A DNA stretch of 64,000 bases from Dryococelus australis (GCA_029891345.1 CM057009.1:303863166-303927165); one strand, 5' to 3'; positions 45,055 through 56,765 are shown, counted from the stretch's first letter. Notes: a model not told the origin generated them from the sequence alone. Numbers and translations are program-made.

Positions 45055-45254
45055 GCACTCTGGCTCCCCAATCAAGTTTGGGCAATGCTCATTACAATGC
45101 TCATGTATCACAGTCCATCAGATTGTCGTATTTCTTTCGACATCCTAACAGTCCTTCATACACCAAGGAGTCCCAAACTGGTAATTGCATGGGTAGTGTC
45201 CTTTTTCCAAACATCATTGGAGTTCAGAGACTTAATACTCCTAATGTCTAAATA

Positions 45255-45420
45255 GTTCCGGGGAGTTTTCCCGTAAATGCATTAGATGATTCAGGATCTG
45301 CACATACCATAATTTCTACCAAATTTTTTGGGAACTGAAACCAAAGAGACTTGTGAAATCCATTGAACCTACCAAGCTTAGATGTTATAAACTTCTTCTG
45401 AACCCTTGCCAATCTCATGT
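45255..45420 (+). pseudogene. Retroviral-type aspartic protease fragment
   Basis: VNALDDSGSAHTIIS at about 45276-45320 has the Asp-Ser-Gly catalytic triplet of pepsin-like retroviral proteases. The flap region and second signature are not readable. It lies between Gag and RT, as expected. Confidence 0.45.
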
Positions 45421-45799
45421 TGTGTTATTATTATGTTGAAGATATAGTGTTTTACCTGGATGTGTAACTGACTTGTGGCTGAGAACCTCAGTTCTGACTT
45501 TATTCTTAAAGCATGTTTTGTGGCTTCTTGTGGAATGATTCTGGATATACAAGATTGGCATATCTACTTAATTACAGGCCTAATGTTAAAATTTATTTTG
45601 TTAACAGTAAGTCGAAGCAAAGTCTTTCTTCTGAATTATACCCTAAATTTGAATCCCAACCATTTAGTGATCATTTTGGACATTTAAGTGACGAACAAAG
45701 TCTGGCTTTAAAATAATTATGTAGCCAATTCCCTAAATTACTTACCTCTGAACTTGGACTTACAAATCTTTTAGAATATGAAATTAGGTTAATTGGTAA

Positions 45800-46420
45800 G
45801 TAATATGTTTAAAGTCATCCCTATCATTTGGCAACCCCAAAAATGCAGTTGCTGAGGCAACAAGTACAGGATCTGTTATACAAGGGAGTTGTCGAACTGG
45901 CAACATCCCAATTTTCTAGTCTGCTTTTCTGTATCCAAAAGCAAATGGCAAAGAAAGAATGGTTTTGACTACCGTATGTTAATCAAAAAATCGAAGTTGA
46001 GTCTGTCCCCTTACCAGATGTACATTCAGCTTGCCACTGGTTTGGAATGGCTAAATTGTTAACTACCATTGATTTAAATACTGCATATCATCAATTTCCT
46101 TTTAATCAAGAAACCAAACCATTCTATAGCTTTTGCATTTCTTGGAATTTGTATCCGTTTAACTGTGTTCCTTTTGGTTTACCTACAGGTGAAAAAGTGC
46201 TGACTCATTTGCTAGATATTATTTTTCGCGATGTTAAGTTTAAATTTATCTGCAATTGTTTGAATGATTTGGTAATTTATTCTGAAAATTCTGACCAACA
46301 TTACCAACACTTGAAAAAGACTCTCATGTCTGCAGAAGGCTGGGTTTACTGTCAACCCCAACAAGGCGAAATTTGTGGTACAGGGAATTTCCTTTTTAGG
46401 CCACGAAATTTCATCTAAAG
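45800..46420 (+). pseudogene. Reverse transcriptase of the Gypsy element
   Basis: Before 46.05 kb the reading ATPKMQLLRQQVQDLLYKGV and SSLLFCIQKQM marks the RT start. From 46047, LTTIDLNTAYHQFPF, then PFNCVPFGLPTG, then ICNCLNDLVIYSEN follow. These are RT blocks of Ty3/Gypsy elements. The catalytic 'Y-x-D-D' is CLND here, so the first Asp is Asn. The frame breaks near 46375 and RT continues one frame over with FLGHEISSKGISFYPG. The enzyme would copy element RNA to DNA. It is inactive. Confidence 0.75.
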
Positions 46421-47100
46421 GCATTTCTTTTTACCCTGGCCACACTAAAGCAATGCACGATTTTCCACCACCCTATGATGTAAAGGGCATAGCCCGTTTT
46501 ATTGGCATGGTTGAGTTCATTGGTAAATTTATTCCCTATTTTGTGGAGAAAGCTGCCCCTTTAAATAAGTTACATAAAGAGAGTGTCAAATTTGAGTGAG
46601 ATGATGAGCAGCAAACTGCTTTTGAAATTTTAAAGAAATATATTATTGTTCCCCCAAGTCTTCAGAGGGCAGGGTTTTCAAGAAATTTTATCCTTCACGT
46701 GGATGCCTCCAGTTTGGTTGTGGGGCAGGCCTGGCACAATAAATTGATGGTGTCTGCCAGCCAATTGCATTCGCATCCCGAACATGAACGTCCCAGAATA
46801 TTAAATTCATTATTTATGAGTTAGAATGATTGGCTGTTGTTTTCGGGATCGATGAATTTAGACAATATTTGGAACATTCAGAATTTTTGTTGGAGTCAGA
46901 CAATCAAGCCTTGTTCTGGCTCTTGGCTAGCCCATGGAAGTTGGGCAAAATTGGTCGTTGGGTGATGCGCATTTCCTCATTGAAGTCTAAGTGCAACATA
47001 TTAAGAGCACACAGAATGTGGTCGCTCATGCACTTTCATGTGTGTTTGAAGGCAAAAACACTGAAGTGGATGATATGCCTATACATTGTAATCTTTTATA
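46375..47100 (+). pseudogene. RT connection and RNase H region
   Basis: DVKGIARFIGMVEFIGKFIP and KAAPLNKLHKE is the RT thumb/connection. After a stop at 46597, NFILHVDASSLVVGQA carries the first RNase H aspartate. VVFGIDEFRQYLEH (46830 on) and LLESDNQALFWLLAS carry the later RNase H blocks. Separate frames are used, so several shifts have occurred. The order fits Gypsy Pol. Confidence 0.65.
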
Positions 47101-47150
47101 AGAATTCACTTTGACATTCACGAACATCCAGGAGCATCAGTGTAACGAAA

Positions 47151-48060
47151 ATGAATTGGGAAATGTTCAAAATTTACATTCTGGAATTGAGAAAAATCTT
47201 AATTTTCTGTCAAAAGACTTTTTGTGTTGTGAAACTAGGGATAATGCAAAGATGTTTTGCCTGCCCATATCTACGACCCATGGCCTTTCAGTATTTCCAT
47301 TCCTCTCTGGTTGGAGGTAATCTGGAAACTTACAAGAAAATCGAAGCAATACGAAGTAAATTTATTTGGAAATGTGTGCATGCAGATTTAGCTGAGCAAG
47401 TAAGGTCGTGTTCCCTCTGTGCCCTCAGTAAACCGGCGCAAAATACCCATTTGGATCTCCTCGCCTCAAAAGTTGAACAGAAACCTTTGGAGAAATTGTT
47501 TTTTTATTCTGTACGTCCATTCCCAAGGAGAAAATCTGGTAACAATATATTGTTGGTTTGTGTGGATGCATTTTCAAAATTTCTTTAGCTCTTCACTATT
47601 AGAAAAGATGACACTTTCGACGATAAAAAGTATTAGAATTTCACATAATATTTCAAAATTTTGTATTTCCTTAAACCATTGTCTCTGATAATGTTCCTCA
47701 GTTTGTTTCTCACACTTTTCATGAATATGTGCTTTGTGAATGACATTCGCTATGTAACTTTATCACCTTATTATCCACCTCCCTCTTGTTCAGGAAGGTT
47801 TCACCGAAACGTCCGCTCTGTACTCATTGTGTACCATGCGAAGGAGCATAACAACTAGGATAGAAAATATTTCATGCCTACAAATGACATTTAATTATGC
47901 TCGGCATGAATCTCACAAATTTACATATTTTACCCTTACATTGATATATACACCAAATAATACTTTCTCAAATATTTGGAGTTTAAATAACCTCCCTGAT
48001 GAACCAAAATATATAAAGGAGGCCTGGGGAGCAGCCTGGATAATCTAAAACGGTGTCACT
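47151..48060 (+). pseudogene. Integrase of the Gypsy element, catalytically damaged
   Basis: The frame 47151-47586 holds an HHCC-type region (YFHSSLVGGNLETYKKI ... CVHADL ... VRSCSLCALS) and the core start NNILLVCVDAFSKFL with the first catalytic Asp. After a frameshift, 47661-47858 gives FVNDIRYVTLSPYYPPPSC and RFHRNVRSVLIVYHAKEH. The position where the catalytic Glu normally precedes RFHRN is Gly. The C-terminal region goes on with stops to about 48.2 kb. Confidence 0.7.
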
Positions 48061-48719
48061 CTAAGAGACGTATTAAATACATCCGAAACAGTGTTGATAA
48101 CCCTTTCAAAGAGGGTAAAATGGTTTTGTGCAAGGAACATTCCACTAATAAACCTGCTGACAATACTTACCCCTGTTACTGCAGATCTTGCCTCAACCCA
48201 TTTCAGGAAAGTATTTTATAAGAGCTCATATTTCACATTTTAAAAAATTTCATTCATTCACCCAAAATGGAGACCTTATTGTATGTTGCAGTTGTTGGAG
48301 CTGCAGTTCCACACTGCTTACATATTTTGTCTTGTGTTTTGTTTGTATAGTTGGTTAGTAACAACTTCATTATTTTTGAAGCCCTCAGCAGAGTTTTACA
48401 GTAGCCTGATCACCCGCACATCATAGACTTTTAGAGTCTATTGTATTCTGCATATATAAATTATCTTTTTGTTTAAAACCATGGTACTAGAATTAAGGTA
48501 TTTTATTTGATTGTATGTCAATCGTGTTTGTCTTGATGATTGATTGCGTTTAGGCATTTGATATATATTCTTTAGTAAAAGTTTTATATTGGATGTTATC
48601 AGATGAAAAAGAAAACAAATATCGGGGACATCAGCATTGATATGTTTGTAAGGGAACCTTTGTTTATTTTAGCTTATTTTAGGCAGTGAGTGTAAGTGTG
48701 GTTTACCATGTTGTGGTGT

Positions 48720-49440
48720 CAATTCTGTTCATGTTTTTTTACAGTGATAACAAATCAACTAGAAAATGATTTAATTTTCGCAAAAGAGGACAATATTTTG
48801 TTTTCTGATAATTATTATGCTATTGTCCTGGACTTTAACCTTGTATAATTCCAAAACGACTGTTTGGAATTTGAGGACATGTTGAAAACAGTGCTTTTGG
48901 TTGAAATAAATAAACTACTCATTCATCAATGAACACACACTTTAGCCAAAATTTTAATCTCACCATTCAGCAACTTGAACAATCCCTTTTAGCTTTCAAA
49001 ACAGAAGTATCTACTTTAATTTCATTGCTGCCATTGGACAGTAAATGCCACAGGAGAGGAATCTTAAACTTTGGTGGAAATATACTCAAGGCTGTCTTGG
49101 AACCCTGGAAAGTGATGATTTGAACAATTTGAACTAAATACTTTGGCTGAATCCCAAGACGATATTTCAATTAATGTTGCAAATCACACACTGCTAATAA
49201 AAAATCTTCAAGATCGCATTCTGAACAATACTAAATACACCCAAAGATTGGCTCCCAATTACTAAGAACGTTACAACCTATTCATTTAATTATTTAATGA
49301 AACTTTACAGGATGTGTTGTCCGTTATGATTCCAATCAAGTTTCTGGCGGACTTAAATACCATGTTACTGTGTGTTAGTGAGGAATTGTCAAATTCAAGA
49401 CTTGAATGATTTAACCTAAAAAACGCAATTTAAGCTAGTG
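48720..49440 (+). pseudogene. Envelope (fusion glycoprotein) remnant
   Basis: Within an open stretch at 48929-49123 the phrase CHRRGILNFGG sits where errantivirus and baculovirus F-type envelope proteins have a basic cleavage site and then a glycine-rich fusion segment. Upstream helices (FNLTIQQLEQSLLAFKTEV) and downstream heptad-like residues fit the same family. The frame stops at 49121, and readable helical sequence goes on out of frame to about 49.26 kb. No membrane anchor or signal peptide is intact. The location after integrase supports env. It is a defunct fragment. Confidence 0.5.
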
Positions 49441-49994
49441 TTCACAGTAGTAGCCAAATGCCGATTGAGGCATAAGGGATTAGGTAATACGAGCCACGAT
49501 GCTGGGGCCGCCATGATGTTACATTACCGCCCACCATCTTTTCACTTTTTAACCAAAAAATTTCCTTTTTTTTCCCCATTTGAAAAAAAAAGGACCCCCA
49601 GAAATTCTCGATTTTTCCCGGAGCAGGCGAGGAGACTTGTGACTCCGGCGAGGTGGATTAGTAATGCAGAGCCAGAAGAGCTGGACTCAGGACCATTGAC
49701 CTTCAATCTTGATCTTGGACCCCAAATACCTGAAAAATTGGATAAAAATCCTAAAACAAATTTTTCAAAAATTAAACAACAAATTTATTAAAAAATTCTT
49801 ATTGAAAATCTTTAAAATTCTTATAAAAATTTACAATTATTATTATTATAACAATCGTTAAACAATGTATTGTTAAAAATTGCTTTAAAATTATTTAAAA
49901 ATTTATAATAAAATCAAGGAGCCTACCTCCCGAAATGACGCTATGTCATTCTGGTGCACCATCCACCATATTTGAACCATATGACATTTCACCA

Positions 49995-50019
49995 TGGCGT
50001 ATACATTTGATATATATAT

Positions 50020-50088
<69 letters not shown>
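49995..50088. repeat. (TA)n microsatellite
   Basis: About 75-90 bases of TA repeat in the left palindrome arm, absent from the right arm. Confidence 0.9.
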
Positions 50089-50094
<6 letters not shown>

Positions 50095-50219
50095 CCCTGG
50101 AAAATTATTATTAAGAATTATTAACAACTATAAAAATTTATTATTAAAAATTATTACAATTTATTTTAAAAAATAATTAAATTTACAACAGGTCACCCCT
50201 AGTACATACCCATTTCTCC

Positions 50220-50930
50220 ATCTTGATAGGAGACCCCAAACATGGTAGTCATCACCCACCTGTCATATTATATGACTACTACCTCGCCCTTAAACTCATG
50301 GCCTTGAATGACCTTGAAAACAAAAACTCGAGAAAAATACATTAAATTCAACAAGTATAATACATTACAGACTACAACCCCCATATTAGATGCAGACTTC
50401 CATGACCTTGACCCCATGACATTGAATGACCTTGGAAACTAAAACTCGAGAAGAAATACAATAAAGTCACAAGCATAACATATTACAGACTACCACTGCC
50501 ATAATAGATAGAATAATACCTCGATCATAACCCCATGACCTTGAATGATCTTGAAAACAAAAACTCGAGAAAAATACATAAAAGTCAATAAGCATTTGTT
50601 ATTACAGGCAGTACCACCATATTAGATGCAGGTGACCGTGACCTTGACCCCATGACCTCTAATAACATTGAGAACAAAAACTTCAGAAAGAATACATAAA
50701 ACTCAACAAACATATGACATTACAGTCCAATGCCACAATATTAGATGCATACTACCTCAACCATGGCCCTGTGACCTTAAATAACCTTGAAAACCAAAAT
50801 TCGAGAAAAAATACGTAAAAGTCCGCAAGCATATTATATTAAAAACTACTGTCACCATATTAGATGCATATCATCTCGACGTTGACCCCATGACCTCGAA
50901 TGACCTTGAAAACAAAAAACCTGAGCAAAA
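50220..50930 (-). repeat. AAGGTCA array in left arm
   Basis: About six units of 110-120 bp, each with CCATATTAGATGCA, 'CCATGACCTTGAATGACCTTG' type half-site pairs and AAAAACTCGAGAAAAAATAC. They are the complement of the right-arm array at 53.42-54.25 kb. Confidence 0.75.
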
Positions 50931-50964
50931 ATGTATGCGACAATGCAGAAACTAGCCAAGTTGA

Positions 50965-51130
50965 TCCAACTTTCATGGGAGCTGCAGTCAAACTAAGAGT
51001 CTCAGCTGACCTCCCATATGCATATGCAAGCCTTACATTGTCATACTGAATTTGAACTAATCGTACCACATCATTAATACCTTGTGCACACACCGACCAG
51101 CCAATCACATGAGGTGGAGCAAGTGGAGCA
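50965..51130 (-). promoter_or_regulatory. Promoter block copy 3 (left palindrome arm)
   Basis: Reading minus, CTTAGTTTGACTGCAGCTCC then CATGAAAG is the block of the 6.3 kb promoter. The TATA position upstream has drifted to CATATG. It faces the AAGGTCA array with no ORF behind it. Confidence 0.5.
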
Positions 51131-51959
51131 GGTGGAGAAAGTTGAACAGGTGGAGCAATTGCAGTAGGTGGTGCAGGTGGAATAAGTAGAGCAGGTGGAG
51201 AAGGTAGAGAAGGTAGAGCAGGTGTAGTGGTGGAGCAGATGGAGAAGCGTTGCAGGGGAGTCATCTTAGGGTCATCTGGAGTCATTTGGTGTCATAAGGA
51301 GTCATTTGAGAGTCATTTGGTAGTGGCGGAGTCATTTGAGAGTTACTTGGAATCATTTGGAGTGATCTGGTGCTGTTGGTAGTGATGGTGGTGGTGGGGG
51401 TGGTGGTAGTCGGAAGATTGCTATATCTCGTACTCTTTGTATGTGTCACAAATTAAAATAAAATGCCCTATGTTTTAAAATACCTAAAGTTATATAGTCC
51501 TAGCTCCAAAAGCTGAAACATGAACATTATATATAATAGTCTCGGTTTTAAAAAAGTTATATATCGAGGTCCCTCTGCATATTTCAACAATTCCTGGGCA
51601 AACTGAGTTTGCACTTTGCAATAAAATTACCTAGAACTGCTGCAGGCTCTCACTATGCTTCGCCATTGGTAGATGCACAACTTGAACTTTGTACTGAACA
51701 CTGCTTCCCAGTCGTTCGTCGCGTGAAAAAAGGACTCGTGTACAGACCACCGTATCATGCCGACAAGCATTTTAAACATAGGTGAAAACTCGATCGCAGA
51801 ATCGACTGTAGCGACGACCACATAGCGTTGATGCAGGTCACGACTCCATGATTGTCAAGGCCAAAAGGCAGCCCTTCATATTCGCAATTCATTTTCATGG
51901 TATGGGAGCACTCTGAAAAAACCCAAATAATTGATCGCCCAAGAAAACACGCAGGTAAT

Positions 51960-52390
51960 ATTATATATAAGATAGAAATATATATAAAATTCATTAAGAT
52001 TTCTATAGATATATGTATGTTCATATAAATATGTACATATGCTATTTATTTCAGTTCTTTTTATACATAGTTACGTATAGGTTTATTAATATGTAAATTA
52101 AAATTTATTTTCAATTTGTTTTATGCATAACTATGTATGTTATAGGAATATAAACATCTAAATATAAAATTATTTTTAGTTTATTTCATACACAGTTGTG
52201 AATAGGTATAGTTATATTATTATGTAAATATAAAATTATTTTCAATTGATTTTATACATAATTATATATATGCATAGGTATATAAAATGTATAAGTATAT
52301 AAATATGGTAATATAAAATTAATTTTAATATCTATATTTATATATACATATGCTCACAAGTATATTTAAGTAACGTATTGTTATGTAAGT
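51960..52390. repeat. AT-rich palindrome spacer with 90-100 bp sub-repeats
   Basis: Units like ATATAAAATTATTTTTAGTT followed by TTATACATA and TATGTA phrases recur three or four times. Similar AT-rich sequence is seen at 61.85-62.1 kb. Confidence 0.6.
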
Positions 52391-52919
52391 ATCTGCTCGT
52401 TTTCTTGGGAGAACGAGTAGTTGGGTTTTTTCAAAGTGCTCCCAAACCGCGAAAACTAATTGCGAATACGAAGGGCTGCCTTATGACCTCGACATTCATG
52501 GAGCCGTGACTTGCATCAACGCTAACTGGTTGACGCCAGTGTCGATTCTGAGGTCGAGTTTTCACCTATGTTCAAAATGCTTCAAGGCATGAGAGGGTGG
52601 TCTGTACGAGGAGTCCTTTTTTCATTCGACGACCGACTGGGAAGCATTGTTCAGTGTAATATTTACGTTGTGCATCTACCAATAGCGAAGCATAGTGGGA
52701 GCCTGCTGTAGTTCTAAGCACTTTCATTGCAAAGTACTAAAACCGTTTACTCAGAAAGTGTTGAAATATGCCAACGGACCTGGATTTATACAAATTTTTA
52801 AGCTAGATTATTACATAAAATGTTCACCTTTCAGCTTTTGTATGTAGAATTAAATAATTTCAGGTATTTTAAAACAAGACGAATTTATTTATTTTGCAAC
52901 ACACACAAAGAGTCCGAAA

Positions 52920-53240
52920 TATAGCATTCTGCGACTACCAACCCCCCTCTCCCCCACCCCTAAACCTCCATCAACCTACACCACCACCATCATCAAATGA
53001 CTCCAAATTACTCCATATAAATCTAAATTACTAAGATGACTCCACCTGCTCCACTGTTCCACCTGCACGACCACTCCACCTGTACCACAACTCCACCTGC
53101 TCCACCGCTCCACCTGCTTCACTTGCTACACCTGCTCCAATTGCTCCACCTGCTCCACTTGCTCCACCTGCTCCACTTGCTCCATCTGCTCCACCTGTTC
53201 AACTTGCTGTACCTGCTTCACTTGCTCCACCTCACATGAT
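52920..53240. repeat. CCACCTGCTCC minisatellite, right arm
   Basis: A 12-base unit CCACCTGCTCCA with variants. The complementary GGTGGAGCAGGT unit lies at 51105-51250 in the left arm. Confidence 0.8.
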
Positions 53241-53274
53241 TGGCTGTTCGGTCTCTGCACAGTGTATTAATGGT

Positions 53275-53400
53275 GCGGTATGATTGGTTCAAACTCAATA
53301 TGATTACATGGGGCTTGCATATGCGTATGTTATAAGCATTAGGGAGGTCTGCTGAAAGACTTAGTTTGACAACAGCTCCCGTGAAAGTTCGATTGTCTCT
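53275..53400 (+). promoter_or_regulatory. Promoter block copy 4 (right palindrome arm)
   Basis: ATTGGTTCAAACTCAATATG (CCAAT-type box) leads to TATAAG at 53331 and CTTAGTTTGACAACAGCTCC with its initiator-like A at 53363, 32 bases after the TATA start, then CGTGAAAG. This is the 6.3 kb promoter joined straight to the AAGGTCA array, with the zinc-finger gene deleted. Confidence 0.55.
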
Positions 53401-53419
53401 GCTACCTTCTGCATCTTTG

Positions 53420-54250
53420 CATACATTTTTCTCAAGTTTTTCCAAGGTCATGGGGTCAAGGTCAAGGAAGTCTGCATATAATATGGCAGTTGTAGCCTCT
53501 AATATCATATGCTTGTTGACTTTTATCCATTTTTCTCGCCTTTTTGTTTTCAAGGCAATTCAAGTTCATGGGGTAAAGTTGAGGGAATATGCATCTAATA
53601 TGGTGACAGTAGTCTGTAATGTAATATCCTTGAAGACTTTTATATATTTTTCTCAAGTTCTTTAAGGTAATTCAAGGTCACAGGGTCAAAGTTGAGGTAG
53701 TCTGCATCTAATATGGTGGTAGTAGTCTGTAATCTCATATGTTTGTTGACTTTTATGTATTTTTCTCTGGTTTTGTTTTCAAGGTAACTCAAGGTCTTGG
53801 GATCAAAGTCGAGATCACCTGCATCTAATATGGTAGTAGTAGTCTGTTATGTCATATGCTTATTGATTTTTTGAATTTTTTCCCAAGTTTTTGTTTTTAA
53901 GGTCATTGGGTCAAGGTCGAGGAAGTCTGCATCTATTATGTCGTGGTAGTCTGCAACTATTTTCACGGTGGTAATCTGTAATCTATTATGCTTCTTGACT
54001 TTTGTGTTTTTTTCCCGAGATTTTTGTTTTCAAGGTCATTCAAGGTTATGGGGTCAGGATCATAGTTGTCTTCATCTAATGTGGTGATGGTCTGTAATGT
54101 GTTATGGTTGTTGGCTTTTATGTAATTTATTTCCACTTTTGGTTTTCAAGGTCATTCATGGTTATAGGGTCAAGGTCGAGGTAGTTGGTATCTAATATAG
54201 CGGATGGGTGATATCTACCAATATGATGGTCGCCTACCAAGATGGTGGAA
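53420..54250 (+). repeat. AAGGTCA array in right arm
   Basis: Seven or so 110-130 bp units, each with CAAGGTCA(A/T)(G/T), GGGGTCAAGG, GTAGTCTGCATCTAATATGG and a TTTTTCTC(A/G)AGTTTTTGTTTT spacer. Confidence 0.75.
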
Positions 54251-54959
54251 TGGATATGGGCTAGGGGTGACCTCTGGTAACTTTAAGTATTTTAGACTAG
54301 TTGTTAAATAATTTTAATAATATTTTTTTAATAATTTTCTAAAAATTCTTAATAATGTTTTGAGATTTTTGGAATTTCTTGTAATTTTTTTTGTTGTTTT
54401 TAAAAATGTTTTTCTGTCTTTGAGATCAATGGTCAAGGTCAACAGCAAAATTCGTACTGGTCAAAAATGGTGGACGGGGTACCGGACTGACAGAGCATGA
54501 AGTTGGGCAGTGGGCTCCTGGTGTTTATTGAAAATTTTTATCTATTTTTAAATAATTTCGAATAATAGATTTTTTTAACGATTTTTTAAATAATTTTTAT
54601 TTGTACATTTTTTTTATAAATTGTTTAAGGTTTTTATAAAAGATTTTAAAGAACTTTATGTTTAGTTTTTTAAGAGTTATTTCCGGAATTTTTTTGGGGA
54701 TTATTTTTGGGTTTTTGGGGCCAAGGTCAATGGCAAAGTTCAATGGTCCTGAGTCCAGATCTTCTGGCTCGGAGTCACTGTTCCACCACGCCTGCTCCGG
54801 GAAAAATTGGACATTTCTGTGGGTCCTTTTCTTGCAAATGGGAAAAAAGGGAAATTGTTAGTGAAAAAGGGAAATTTCGAGTGTTTATTAGTCGATTTTG
54901 AGGTGAAAAAGGAAATTTTAGAGGAAAATAAGAGAAAACCATAGCGGGCGGTGACATCT

Positions 54960-56060
54960 CTGTGACAGGGTATATTCAGTACTGGTTAGATTTCTTCTCT
55001 GAAGAGTACATTTTTCTTTTTCATAATTACATATATTGTTAAATAAACTAGGTGTTTAACAGTTCAACCTCTTTTTCGATTACTTTTCACTTATTCTGTA
55101 CAATACTTTAAGATTCAGTCTGTTGGGCGTTTGTGTCTACTTTTAGATATTCAGGTAGGCCTGAATGTACTATTGCAAAATACTTAACTTTAACATACTA
55201 CGAATGCAAAATTGAGTAATAATGTCAATTATTATGATTGTAGACTATTGTGACAGAAACTGTAATTCAGTAACGGTCAAGGTATCTGTAAAGAAGGTAT
55301 ACTGCTTGATGTGATTAAAATAAAATTTTATACTCTTTCTAATAACATGGCTATATTGGAAAGCTTACATTTGTCGATTATTAGAAGACAAAGTTAGACA
55401 CGGGCAATGCTAGATAGTTAAGTTTGTGCTTAATAAATATGACAATAAATAAATTATAAACTCCTTAGAAATATTTAAAAAATACACATTTTTCAATAAT
55501 TACATACAAACACACTAAAGATGAATAGATATTCCCATGATCGAACCTGTACCTACTGCACAGTGAGCTAGTTCCCTACCACACGCCCAAAGCTACTTAG
55601 TAAGTTTCTGAAATGTATGTTGTGTTATGTTTTACACTATATGTTGAATTCTTTTCTCTCAGAACAGAGGCTGTCAACATATGTGTAAGCACAGGGTGGA
55701 TCGGGTATGCATGGACCATTCATTAATAAATATCAAAACGCACTTTTCTCTGCTGTGACTTACGAAGCCCCAAGCAGATAAATAGATTAAGACTCAACAA
55801 TAGTTTTAGATTAATTTGCTCGTTTCAATGTGGGTATTAGAGGAAGATGGGCTCCAAAGTCCCTGAAAGAAACATCGCAGATAATCTATACTCTCCTTGG
55901 TGATATTGCATAGTAAATTAAAGCTTTGTCGGTTCCTTAGTCCTTGTATTAGGGACACCAGTTAAATCTAACTATAGGGGTAAGCCCGTATCCACGTTTT
56001 CAGTTCAGTCACGTGCCTAGAATAGTTACGATGTTACAAAATGTTATCATACAAACACTG
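54960..56060. other. CLN3 intron, one tRNA-SINE-like scrap
   Basis: No gene was seen. On the minus strand around 55600-55540, AACTAGCTCACTGTGCAG then CAGGTTCGATCATGG resembles the box A/box B head of a tRNA-derived SINE. The A-B distance is short, so this is tentative. Confidence 0.35.
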
Positions 56061-56107
56061 AAAAAAATAAGATGTAAAATTAACTCAACATTGAATATAG
56101 TTACATC

Positions 56108-56765
56108 AACTAAGCCACTGCGGCACCACTTAGGATCGCTCTATCCACTGGGCCACTAAGGCCCCACTTGGAATCGCTCTAGCCACTTTGCCAGTGAGGC
56201 CCCACGGGGCCACTGCGGCCCCACTTGATATAGACTATATCTATCCACTACGCCACTGCGGCTGCACTTGGAATAGTTCTATCCACTAAGCCACTGCGGC
56301 CCCACTTGTTATATCTCTATCCACTGAGCCACTAAGGCCCCATTTGGAATCGCTGTAGCCACTAGGCCACTGCGGCCCCATTTGATATATTTCTATCCAC
56401 TGGGCCACTGCGGCCTCGCTTGATTTATTTCTATCCACTAAGCCACTGAGGCCCCACTTGGAATCGCTCTATCCACTGGGCCACTGCGGCCTCGCTTGAT
56501 ATATTTCTATCCACTAAGCCACTGAGGCCCCACTTGGAATCGCTCTATCCACTGAGCCGCTAAGGCCCCACTGGAATCGCTCTAGTCACTAGGCCACTGC
56601 GGCCCCACTTGATATATCTCTATCCACTTGGCTACTATGGCCCCACTTGATATAGTTCATTCACTAAGCCACTGCGGCCCCACTTGGAATCGCTCTATTC
56701 ACTGAGCCACTATGGACCCACTTGAGATCGCTCTAGCCACTAGTCAACTAAGGCCCCACTTGATG
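56108..56765 (-). repeat. Tandem array of about 16 tRNA box A-like units (41 bp)
   Basis: On the minus strand each unit reads about GGCCGCAGTGGCCTAGTGGA then TAGAGCGATTCCAAGTGGG. TGGCCTAGTGG and TGGCTTAGTGG fit the RNA polymerase III box A consensus TGGCNNAGTGG, and the context looks like a tRNA D-arm. A 19-base identical direct repeat, AAATTAACTCAACATTGAA, lies on each side (56077-56095 and 56768-56786). No box B was found inside. Confidence 0.75.

Larger units (their letters stand above)
44750..49440 (+). mobile_element. Decayed Ty3/Gypsy provirus with env (errantivirus-like)
   Basis: Gag zinc knuckle, aspartic protease, reverse transcriptase, RNase H, integrase and an envelope fragment follow one another in the standard gag-pol-env order on the plus strand. 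All are broken by stops and shifts. I found no matching long terminal repeats: 44.3-44.6 kb is C-rich repeat and 49.5 kb begins the palindrome arm, so the copy is truncated at both ends. It lies in sense orientation inside the CLN3 intron. Confidence 0.8.
49520..54960. mobile_element. Very large imperfect palindrome (paired inverted-repeat element)
   Basis: The left arm 49520-51950 and right arm 52390-54960 are reverse complements along their whole length, with divergence and a (TA)n gain at 49995-50088. Landmarks are GCCAGAAGAGCTGGACTCAG (49670) with CTGAGTCCAGATCTTCTGGC (54750), TTCCCGGAGCAGGCGAGG with CCACGCCTGCTCCGGGAA, six or seven 120-bp AAGGTCA units in each arm, a CCACCTGCTCC/GGAGCAGGTGG minisatellite in each arm, a promoter block in each arm, and TAGGTGAAAACTCGATC with GAGTTTTCACCTATG near the centre. 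The spacer 51960-52390 is AT-rich. No coding gene remains. Confidence 0.8.

Noticed and set aside
53036..53239. Leu/His-rich plus-strand ORF
   Set aside because: It is the direct translation of the 12-base CCACCTGCTCCA minisatellite in the palindrome arm.
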